Shown in pieces: positions 1-12,000 of a stretch of 23,903 nt of DNA (its first letter is position 1; every line of letters starts with the position of its first letter). The DNA comes from Treponema sp. UBA3649 (lineage in GTDB: Bacteria > Spirochaetota > Spirochaetia > Treponematales > Treponemataceae): assembly GCA_002373325.1 (NCBI GenBank), contig DFKI01000064.1, forward strand, positions 1 to 23,903, written 5' to 3'. A program made the translations under genes and the position numbers. A model generated the notes under the pieces. The model searched no databases, was not told the origin of the DNA, and saw only the letters and a program-made list of their open reading frames with translations.

Positions 1-3000
1 AACTGCAGAGGGATTTCCAACTTTAGAATCAGTTATCACGCCATTATTCTTCCACAGACAAACATTGATTTTATCCTCCGGGACATCACTGGAAGTCGGA
101 ACATAGCCACATTCCCATACACCGGTAAAGAGCTCGTTTTCATCGGCACCAGCCGCCAAAGTTTCCACACCACCTGGAAGGTATGCCATCTTCGGCATGG
201 CCTCTCCATAGTAGCTGATATGTGGAACAATAACTCCCGAACCATCAACGCCCACGTCAATCGTAAGCTGGCTTCCGACATTTCCGCATGAATCGACAAG
301 ACACTTGACCGGTGTGGATGTCGGTGAGCTCAGATATGCGTAATGCAGGTCTCCACCGCTTGAAGGATCCTGGGCCGCAATGTGAACGCCTCCGTTTTTG
401 TCAGCCGCTATCTTGCAGAAAGATCCGAAACCTTCAAATATTTTGACAGGAGGCGCCCAATAGTCAGAAATTTTTCCTGTACCGGCATAGCGACCAGCAC
501 CGTTAGCCCCATTTCCAGACAGATTGGAAGGAGTAGAGTCTGTAATGTGTTTGTCACTTTTGCTATATGTAAATAGTGTGTCCGTTCCGTCATACCAGAC
601 AAGCACGACGGTATCATTTCCATTCGTGTCAGGAATCACATCAAGGCTCACATAAGCCCCCGCCGTTCCCAATGTTGTTGTGGTAGTGGTGACATTTTCC
701 GCAAGCACCTGAGCGTACATGGGATTATACTGGTGATCCTGCCCATCTGCCGAAACCTCATTGTCCTTATAGTAATCCACAAAGTATTGAGCTTCTTCTT
801 TGCTATCTTTGGTAAATTTACCCCATTTGAAACGTATTTCCGCATTCATGGAGTCATAGTAAGCAGCATAAACATTTGTTGTAGCCTTTTTTCCGATTCC
901 CGCGTAACTATGAGCGGCAAGAGAAGGAGACTGGATTCGTCTCTTATCCATTGCAATGGTACTTCCACTATACTTAGTTCCCTTCTGACCGATTTCTTCA
1001 ATGCGAAGAGCATTGGTTCCATTTTTTCCACCGGCTAGGGAATTACTGGTTCCTTTGCCCCAACGGCTTGAGAAGAAATTGAATTTTGAGGCTCCATTAG
1101 AGTCATTTATGTCACCACCACAACCAAGCATATAAGAGTTTCCCGCGCCATCAAAGGTCATCGCTACAGCCGACCATACGTCATAATCCTTTGCCCACAA
1201 TGCATAGGAATTACTTGTTCCGTCAGGAGCCGAAATCGAAGTGCTTCCATTTGTGAAGGCAAATCCGAGTTGTTTGCTGCTCGGGTTGGTCTTCATGGCA
1301 AGTCCCTGCAATTTACCTCGTCCACTAAGTCCTACGGCAGCCTCGCTGTTGATCACCCACACGTCAAGGAACACATCGTCATTCAGGTTGTTGTTGCTCA
1401 CACCGTTGGGTCGGCGGTTGTAGAAGTTGGAGTACAAATCATAGTTACCGCTTGCCGGTATGGTAGCGCCCTCTGCCATATAGCTCTTGAGAAGATCATC
1501 GTCTCCTCCACTGTATGAGCCGTGCGCATCGTTGTTGTTCTTGTTGTTTATAGAAGCAACCGAACCAACTTTTACGAAAATCTCTCCTGAGTTTTCTACA
1601 GACTTCTCTACCGTAGCCGCACCCAAGTTGAATCCACTTATTTTCACGGTTTCTGAAACTGTAGCACCATACATCATCTGTACCGGATAGTGTCCCATCG
1701 CAGTCCTGTCATACTCCGAGGAATCCGGGTTTGAGCTTTTCTCAGAAAGTATAGTCTTCACAGACGTAATGTAAGGCACCACATCCATCCTGTAGACGGT
1801 CTTGTTGCAAAGTCCGTCACCACCTGTCGCAACAAAGTCATCCGATGAAACTTTACCGCCCGCATCCTTCGACAGGACACTGGTCTCTACATCATAGGCT
1901 GCAACCGGGTCGAGTTTTTCGGTGTCAAGGTTGAGAATCCACTTCACCTTGTGTCCCCTCTGCCCGAAGTAGGATTCGGGGTCTCTATCATCCACAGCAA
2001 AAGACCAACCGTCATCTTTCACCGTTGCAGAAGGAAGGGTCCACTTGCCACCAGCGTATGTCGCAACTTTCTTATAAGCACCGTCCTTACCGAGATGACC
2101 TGCAAAATCAAACTCCCCGACTTTCACGCTTATGGAAGAAAGCAACGTCTCATCATAGGCATAGCCTTCTATCTTTATCTTTCCAGAGACTTTCGGATCT
2201 CCGTCCTCCACACCGGACGTTTTCGTACTGTCATAAGCAGTTCCGGAAACCATCCAGTCTCCCTCAAGCTCAATGTGACCGTTTTCCGTAGACTCCATGT
2301 ACAAGCTGTTGTCATCCGCTCCCTTCCAGTAGAACGGTGAAATAACATTGGTCGGAGCTTTCACATCAGTCAAATCCAGGTTCAAGTCAGCTATTCTGAG
2401 AACACTGTACTGGGAGGTCGAACCGCAGGTAAGCCCGTCGGTGCTGTCCCAGAATGAAAGGTGCACGGGAGTGGTTTTGTCATCATCATTATTATAGGAG
2501 ACCTTACCCACAAGGTCCTCGTTTGTGAACTCATAGATTCCCTTGGAGAAAACAGAATCCGCATCCACTTTTGTGGCGTCCGCTTCTCTCAAAGTACCAT
2601 CACTTCCCGAAACAGGCGTAAGGGCCTCCTGACTTCTCGTGAAGACAACCTTTATGGGATCCATTCCACCTATGAACTCAGGATATACGGCAAGATTTTT
2701 CTTCGCAATGAACGCCCCTCGATCACTGTTTTTAGCCTCATTTCCATCCATTACCTTGTATCCGGCTGTAATAAGATTGAAGGCTTCCTTGTAGTTTTTC
2801 TCGACACCGTAGATATCATAAGTCTCAAACTCGAAGTCGGAGTATTTGCCGTCACGGTCCAAGTCCGTACCAAGGTAGACCTTCGCAAGTCTCGGAGGAT
2901 TGTTCTGCAGTGTTCCTTTTATACTACTTGCCGAGATATTTCCTGCCTTGTCCTGCGCAAATACCACAAGCTCAACGGGTCCGTCGGGAATGTAGTTTCC

Positions 3001-6000
3001 GTGCAGAGTGGCATCCCATGTCCACGTGGATGAGAGCTTGCTGATTGACTCAGGCATTCCGTCTCCGTCCTCCAGACCTTTGAACGTGTGTCCGCTAGTA
3101 GTCCATGTTTTTATGGTCTCGCTTGAAGTGTTGTCCACAACCATTGCGTAAGGGAAGAATACGCTTGAAGCAGGAGTGACATCCTCCGGCAAAGCCTTGT
3201 CCAAAGTAACCTCGGTACCACTTACAGAGCCAATCTTGTACCACACGCCGTCAACTACGACCATGCCGCCCTTACGCACATGAACATCAGCAGTACTCAT
3301 GATAATCTTAGACTTGTCATTTGCACCCCAAGTGACATTCTTCCAGGATCCGTAGAGAGACTTTCCATCAATAGACATGGAGTCAAAGTCATCGCCAATT
3401 ACAATCTTGCTGTTCTCAGAGCTCGTCTTATAGTCAAAATACGGGTCAAAAACTCTGGTTGTAGAACCTACTGCATTCGGATCCTTTCCTCTTATGAAGT
3501 AGAAGAGGAGTCTCTCGAATCCGGATGCGTCATCCTCAACATCACCACCAACAGTCAGGCGAAGATTGCTGTTCTGCATCTTTGCATCTACAGCGAACTC
3601 TTCATCGTTCAAAGTAAATCCACCGATATCCGGTTTCTTGCGGTCATAGTTGATTGTATAAGTCTCGGTCTTTGTAAGTCCGTTTCCACCCTCAATGGCG
3701 GTAAGATCCACCTGCCAAGAACCTGTCTCTTCCTCCGCAGTAAGAGGAATCGAAATGCGATAACCGTTTCCAGCATCAAGCCCGGACACAATGTCTGAGC
3801 CAGCGATTATTTGCTCGGAGTCCACAGCAACCGTTGTCGTGGTTCCAACCTTGTATGAGAGATCGGAAATGCCGTTAGTATGCTCTGCCGATGTCGAAAG
3901 CTTTGCATATCCGTTTATCCACATATCAGCTGTATAAGCCACAATCTTGGGGGTGCCGTTATAATCTTTATTGTCATAAATCTCAACAACGGCAGGAACG
4001 GCATCTCCGATTACAGGTGCATTCGGGTTCAGGGAAAGAGCCACGGGTTCTGACCATTTTCCAAGGAGCCCATTATTGTCCACGGCAATCGCACGAATCC
4101 AAACAGTATATGTTTTTTCCCTGTCTGCCGCATTACTATCGTCACAAGACGCCGAATTCTGGAATTCGCGAAGTTTGTTCAGGGTAATGTACCAGCTGTC
4201 GGTAGAAGTCGCCTCTATTCCCCAGAATTCTGGATCCGTCTCACTAGACGTGACAGCTTCCGGTCCCTTTATCAAGTTTGAATATGAGGTACGTACATTA
4301 GAATCTTCCAGAGCCGACAGGAAGGTTTCTCTGTTCCAAAGTCCGTCCTCAGCATTGGATTTGCTTTCCCACATTGTTTTGATGCCTGACTCATTCTTCA
4401 AACCGGAATGTCCGAAGGAAACCTGGAGATAGACTTTAGAGACTTCAAAATTGTCTGATGCAGTACCGCTTACACGAATTGTTCCCGAAACATCCGCAGC
4501 ACTAGAGCCTGCCTTTACATCAGGATAGACAATCTGGGCAGTCGGTCGATCCGCATACGGATTGTACTTGATGGTTTTCACCTCAAAAGTTTCATTTCCA
4601 AGCTCATCACGACCAAGCAGAGCGACCCGCATATCATAGGTTTCGTCAGGATTTTCGAATTTCTTGTACTTTGCCAGCGCACTCTCACTTCCTGCCGGCA
4701 TCTCCAAATCGAATGACCAGTTGAAGAAACTCGCCGGAGTATGAGCATTTACAGGATTCGTCAGCCAACTCTTTGCCTTATTTTTGTCGACATTGTTGTT
4801 AGAGAGGTCAGCAACGCCATTATAATAGTCGTCACTAAGAAGGAGACAGTTCAAGAAGGTCACAGGGGTTCCCGCATCATCACTGGCCGTTCCTCTCGCG
4901 CTCACTTCTCCGATGAAAGCGATGTCACTTTTTGTAGTCATAGTAATGTTCGGACCCTCGTTGTCAAAGAAAAGGTTCGCAAAAGGATGATTTTCAAAGC
5001 CGCTCTTGTCCTTAACCGTAACTGCAAGAGTCTTCTGTCCTGAAAGAGTGCTTCCATTAATTGTTGTATAATACTTGCCGGACGCAGCAGGATCTTCTGA
5101 GAACGACACATTTTGTGACTTTCCACCTTCACCGGTAAGCACACCGGAAACAGACGCTACTCCGATAAGATCACTTGCATCCACTCTCGCAACTACAAAG
5201 GCTTTGTTGCCTCCTGCCTTGAGAATGCCGGAAGCCTGTGTGGAACTTATTTTTACAGCGTCCTTGGCAATGTTTTCCGAACCGGCTGCTTCCACATACA
5301 TATGTGCCTCAGGCGGTGTAGAATCGCTCACGTAAGTAATGACGGAATTTAAGCTCGTCTCGGACGTAGTCTTGGCATACTTCACTTTCGGTTGTTTCCA
5401 TGCCGTAGTATGCGCGGTCCAGAATTCTCCGCCAGCACTGTCCTTCACATAAATATAGAGTGTCTTTACGCTGTCGGTTGTATCGGCAGGCTCATAATCA
5501 AATGTCACTATTGAGGTTCCAAGATTACAAGTCAGCCTTCCAACCTGATTGTAGGCGGCCCATCCCTCAGAGGAGAGTATCGGATCCTTGGAAATCTTAA
5601 TCTCGGAAATCAGGTCATCATCCTTAACGATTCCTCCTATATTTGACCTGAACTTGGAGATGTACCTTTCGCTTTCAACGGAACCAACCCCGGTAATCTC
5701 ATTCATGGAAATCAGAGGTCTGTCAGTGTCCAAATCCACATTATAAGTCTTATAATCAGTGGGCGTAATGTCATTCAGGTTCACGCTCGTGTTTCCAGCC
5801 TCATCATAAGCGACAGGAAGCAGGTATACGGTTCCAGTTTGGTTGCCTCCAAGAGAAGCGTTGAAATTATAACCGTCAATGCTGAAGTTATAGATGGAAG
5901 AGACATTCGCATTTGTAAGCGTGATTGCATCAGTTTCGTCTTTAACAGTTCCCGTAAGAGTTGTCAGTCCCTTGAATGCAGTCCATCCCTCAGAAAGCTT

Positions 6001-9000
6001 TGTAGGGGGCTCAGAGGTTCCCGTGTAAGAATAGAGGACTATGCTTCTTGGGGCACTTCCCACATCTGAAACCGTTCCCGTAATTGAAAGAGTTCCATTC
6101 ACCTTGCTGCTCACTGAGGGGGATGTCACTAGCACAGAAGGTTTGAGCGTATCAAGTTTGAGTGTCGCAACAGGATAGTATACCTCAGTCTCCTCACTCG
6201 GATTTCCCGCCCAGTCCTTAACAATCGCATAAACTTTCGGTGATGTACCAAGGTTTTCCGTAGTAAACCATGTGGACTTCGGATTTATCTTAAGCTCCCA
6301 TTTGATTTTGTGAGGTCCGTCCTCAAGGAAGAACGACGGGTATTTGCCGTCCCCAGGGTTTGACCAGCTGTTGTCGTCTTTCCTGTAAAAGTCAACCTTC
6401 TCATATTCATCTGCATAGGAATCCGTATCATCATCATAACGATAGAACCTTGCGATGCCTCTTGACTCATAATCATATCCCTTTGAAGCCAAGTAATTCA
6501 TCACATCTGTATGAGCTGAACCATACATCTCTTTGTTGAGGGCAGAACTGGCATCATAAGAGAAAATCGGATACTGCTTGGTTCCGTCCGTGCTCTTGAT
6601 CATGAAGTTCATAATCTCAATTCCGGAAAGTTTGTCCTCCGCAGTACCGGTCAACGTAAACTCAGAGGTTCCGTTTGTCGGCTTGTCTCCCATGGTATCC
6701 GATGTAATGTCGCCCAAATCAGCGTCAACATTCACAAAAACCTTCTTCGGATCGCTCATGTTTCCGCAATTATCCACTGCGACTAGATAAAGGACATTGC
6801 GGTTCGCCTCTGTCGTTGGCTTGAATCCCGCGAGAGTTTCACCAAAACTGTAGTACTTAGAAGCGGGGAAATCCTCCTCGGCAATCTTACCACTATTCAC
6901 AACAGGCTTGCCCTCAACCCCGTACAGTACGTATTTGCGCACATCATTTCCATTATACTGGGGATGAATTGTTCCGTTGCCTGAAACAGAGAAAGTTCCG
7001 TTTTTGTTTTGTTTAACGTAATCGGAATTCCTGCTTACAGAGGAATTTTTGGCAAGCTGCTCCACATAATAGTAGATTTCCTTGATTCCGCTTCCCTCTT
7101 CTTTATAGTATCCGGAAACTGGAAGAGATGTAGACTTCGAGAATGAGCTTTCGGAATACTTTCCGCCACCCACGAAGAATACCTGATCTTTCTTTACGTC
7201 TTCCGTACCGTATTTGTAGTTCGCAGTGAAGACATGGCTGAGAATACTAGGCTTCGTGTTGTCAATCTCCAGATTGAAAGTTTCGAAGCCCTTATTTCCA
7301 GCGGCATCGAATGTAGTTATCTCAATAATTCCCTCTGTTTTATCTGGCCAAACAGAAGAATTCTTCATGTTAAGAGTAAAGGACCATGTTACATCTGCTC
7401 CAGAAGTCTCAAAAGGACCTGCCACAATTTCATCACCCTTTTTCAGAACACAAGAGGTCTTTCCAATCTTGTAGTCATCGTTTGTAACACCTGAAATGGT
7501 AAATATGCCTGTCTCAGCCGTGTCATTCTTGATGTAATACGTTTCGGTTGTTTCGGTTCCGTCATTCTCCACCTTCAGATACGAGCCATTTCCGTTAAGA
7601 ACGACATTGCTCAGCGTAGGTTCATTTTCATCAACAACAACCGCAAAGTTTGCGTCAGCCTCATTTCCGGCCCTATCATAGGCCTTTACAGTAACATTTC
7701 CGTTTGGAATATCGCCCTTAGCAAATCCAGCTCTCCACAAGTTGACAGACTTGCAGTTGCTATCATTCAAGTCGCCCCATGTTGCAGCTGCCAGAGATGC
7801 TGATGCGGCATATTTCAGGGTCACAGCCGTAATTTTCGAACTTCCCTGGTAAAGTTCAAGTCTGTCAAGTCCTGAAACAGAATCCGACACAGTACCGAAA
7901 ATATGAAGATTGTCGCCTTTGTTGGTAAGAATACTTCCGGTGTATGACGAAGGTGTAACATCTCCGTTCGCGAAATCCGAGACATCCAAAGTTGCGGCAG
8001 TCATATCCACATGCACGTCAAACGGCTTAACATCACTCAAGTTTCCGGCATTGTCTTCCGCCTGCAAGTAGAGTATATTGTATTTTCCGTCACTTGAATC
8101 AGATTTAAACGCTGTGGATGTCGCCCCGAATGTGACGGTATTTTTCCCGCTCAGAGCAATAGCACCATCAGCAACACTCTTAAACGTAGCTTTTCCAGGA
8201 ACTGCTGTGGATGCAGTGCCCTCCACGATCTTATAATAGACAGACTTCAGACCTACAGCCTCCGTAACAGTTCCGGCGAAAGTCATGGCAGTCTTTCCAA
8301 AGTACACGGAATTTGACCAATCCTTTTCAATCCTCTCGTCATTTTCCATGTAGCTGAGTTTAAGAGCATCAGATATCACTGGCTCCACACCATCTATAGT
8401 CAGATTAATCTCACATGGATCACTCAAACGACCGGCCTTGTCCTTTGCAACGGCAGTTATTTTCCATGTTCCGTCCGCCAAGGGAGATGTCAAAACTGCA
8501 CTCGCGGTCTGATTTTTTCCGATCGTAATATCATTATTAAGCTCAAGTCCAACCGACGCAGCGGTAGAATCGAAAGTACTGTCTCCTATTCTTTCCGCAG
8601 TTATGGAGGTGCTCTCAAGATTATAGGAGTCGCTTGCATTGAATTCAAAACTAAGTTTCTTTCCGTCTGGCAGGTCACCAGCCTTGTATATGGAATTGTA
8701 CGACGGTGGAGTGAGAGTCGGTTTGCTCCAGTCAATCGTCACCCCTGTTATAGACACGGAAGTCTCATTTCCTACGGCATCCTCGGCAACAATCTCCAGT
8801 TCCTGTCCGCTTCCTTCTACAGCATTGAATGAGAATGACCATCCGACACTGGACTTCTGTCTCGGAGCATCATCCACCGGAACATAATCGCCCCAAGAAG
8901 CACCTGTTTTAATCCTGTACTTGAGTATGTTGGTTCCAGACTCCTCGTCACTCCATTTACCGCTGACCGTAAGTTTCCAATCATCACCGACCTTTTTCAG

Positions 9001-12000
9001 CATATCATTCGTCTCAAAGATAGAAACCCCGTTGGCAATATTCAGCCCTTCAACTTTAGGACCTACGGTATCTTTCTGGAGGCTGCATACAGTCAATGAA
9101 GAGGACCTTCCGGATTTGTCATAAGCTTTGGCGGTAACATTCTCGCTTCCAGAAGGAGTGAATACGGCTTTCCAAGACTTGATTGCATTTCCATCGCTCG
9201 CAGGCTCTGCGTTCCATATATCAGAATTATAATTACTCTCAGTCACATCCTGCACAGAGTATGAAACGACAGCACTTACACCAGATACTTCAAGACGATC
9301 GACACCGGTTCCCGCATCCGAAATCTGTCCGTAGACGGTCATTTCTTTTCCGCTGTGATATACGTTTTCAGAAATAGAATAATAGCTGCTTCCCAGCGAA
9401 TATCCCAAAACTTTTAACGAAGGATCCGTGGAATCAACATAGATATCATAATAGAGTTTGTCGCTCTTATTTCCGGCGGCGTCCTCGGCCTGAAGCCAAA
9501 TCCTGTCATGAACATCCCCAACAGCCTCTTCAAGTCCGGGAACATTAAACGAGAAAGGAGCATAATTATTTCCGACGGAGGTTCCAGAAACATCAAACGA
9601 CTTTGACAAAGCAGAAGGTTCAGCTTCCGTCGAGCGTTTTCTATCCCAATATATCTTTGAAAGCCCCGAAGTCTCTTCCCTTGCGAATCCAGTTATATTT
9701 ATGGAAGATTCAGTAAAGAAATTCTTAGCCGTCGCATTCTTTGTTCCAGAATAATTGTCCACTGTAAATGTCGGTTGAATTACAGGCTTCGTTCCGTCCA
9801 CCGTAAGCTTGAATGACTTGTTCGACTTACGGTTGTTATCATCCGTAGCCTCAACATTGACAGTCCAAATTCCATCCCCAGAGACTTTAGAGAAAGTTAC
9901 CGTTGATTTCTTTTTCTTCGGATCGGTTATCGTTGCGTCATTATCAACTCCCACACCATTAGACGTACCGTCCTTTTTGGTCGGAGTAATGGCCAAGGAC
10001 TTCATTCCATAGCCGTCCTCCGCCTCAACAGTGTAGGATATGTCTTCGTTTGTGATTTTATTATCAGTTGGCACAGGAGTGATTTCGATTACCGGATCGC
10101 TCAGGTCAAATTTTACATTGCGAGGAAGAAGATTGCATTTATTTCCAACCGCATCCTCTGCAAAGAAAGTATACGATACGCCATGGCTGTCCGTAATATT
10201 TTCCAAAATAGTCGTCCAGCCTGTGGAATCAGCGACAGGCGTAGTAAGTTCCGTGATATTATGCTCTGTATCATCTGATCCAATCGTGTAATAAAGCCTC
10301 TTTATACCGGAGCAATCATCCGCCCATGTTCCGCTGACCTGATACTCATTGGAGTTATGGCTTGCATTGTATCGGGCAGAATCTTCCTTTATAAGACTGC
10401 CATCTATAAACTCCGCCCCACTGATTGTCAATGTCGGTATTTTACCGTCTACATGGAAAAGATACTTCTCCTTATTGGACTCTCCTCCGCCGTTCTTTGC
10501 CCTGACAGTAAGGAGATAGGTATAGTTATCACCAGCTGCAGTTCCATCCCCAGGAATCTTTACATTGTAGACATATATACCGCTTTCCGTATTGCTCTTC
10601 GCATTGTCTTTTACAAAAACCGTAGATCCATCTGGTTTATCTTGAAGAATTCCTGATGCAGACGAAATCTTTGTCAATGACGAAAGATCATCCGTATTTT
10701 TTGCATATCCTCTGTAAAGCTCATAGTTAATCTGAATTCCATCGTCCGTAGTATAATGAGGATTGCCGGAAGGCTCTTTTAATGAATCATTTACCGTGAG
10801 AACAAAATCAAAGGGACTACCCTCAACATATTTCACAATCTGATTCTTTTCCGCATCCAGGCCAGGAGCGTTTCCATTTCCTGATGCCAGGAATCCAAAG
10901 TAAGATTGTGATTCTGGGATAAGAGAAACTTCCTTAGTATCTTCGCCAAAGAGTTTTATAACATAATATGAGCCTTGCTCCAATTCAGGAAGCTGAAGAA
11001 TATAAGAAGCTGTCGCAACAGGATTTACCCTGTCTTTCAGATAATTTCCATCCTGAGCCTCACTGTAGTAAAGATTTTGCCAGTTTTCAGCATCTGCTGA
11101 ATTCCAGACCAAATTTTCATCCGTAAACAGGTTGTCAAAAGCCTCTTGAGTAAGGCTTGCCTCGGGAGCCTTGTAGATTTTTGCACTGATTGAGGAAGGA
11201 ACAACACCATTAGCATCTGCTCCTTGCTTCACAATGAAAGTAAGTTTTGCATTTTGTGCAATTTTCTCCCAACTTTCAGCCGTAAGTATCTCAGCCTCAT
11301 CAGAATTTAATTTAAGGGCCGTATTGTTGATTGTATAAGTCGGATTACTACGCACGTTGACCCTAAGCGCAAGGAGATAATCATCATCAGTATCGCTTAC
11401 CCAGTACTTGTAAGCTTCGTTGAGATCTGGATTTCCAGCAAGAACATCTCTTACAACATTCACTTGTTCTGCTGACAGCCTGACATTCTGCTCGGAGTCG
11501 AGATCAACCTCCTTGTCGAAATATGAACCGTTCAGAATCTGCTTCAATTCGGCACCAGACGGAGCATTGCTTATTCCCCTGCTGGCAAGTACTTTCTGCA
11601 AGTTCTCTTCTATATAAACAGTTTTTATGCTCTCGCTTGTAGAGTTTCCTGCCACATCTTTCAATTCGACATCAAGCCGGAAACGCTGCGTGCCCTCATT
11701 CTCCAAATCATACGCAATCGCATAGTTTTCCTGCACCGGTGTTGATGGAGTTACATCATCACCAGCATAAAGCGCAATCTCAACATTCGTATCAGAGACA
11801 TCAAATCCGTTGAAAACATTTTTCTTGAGAGCAACCTCGGTTCCATCCTCCTTGAAGAGCCTAATCTTCATATATTCGATATTGTGGTCATCTGCAACTG
11901 AACCCTTGATTGAAACGCTCTGTCCAAACGCGGTCGCCTCATCCATTCTCAAGGAATTCGGCTTTTTGAGAAGGAATACCGGTGGAGTATTGTCCACATC

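Noticed and set aside
660..700. Six-Thr codon run as a possible phase-variation tract
   Set aside because: The codons are mixed triplets; length changes would add or remove whole residues and not shift the frame.
2461..3033. Plus-strand open frame of 190 codons, and many similar ones across 1-12450
   Set aside because: They lie antisense to the giant lipoprotein frame, have no ribosome sites or recognisable domains, and arise from the codon bias of the minus-strand gene.
4140..4240. Clustered GAATTC palindromes as a regulatory or mobile-element signal
   Set aside because: They lie inside coding sequence and fit ordinary codons for Glu-Phe and similar; there are no flanking repeats.
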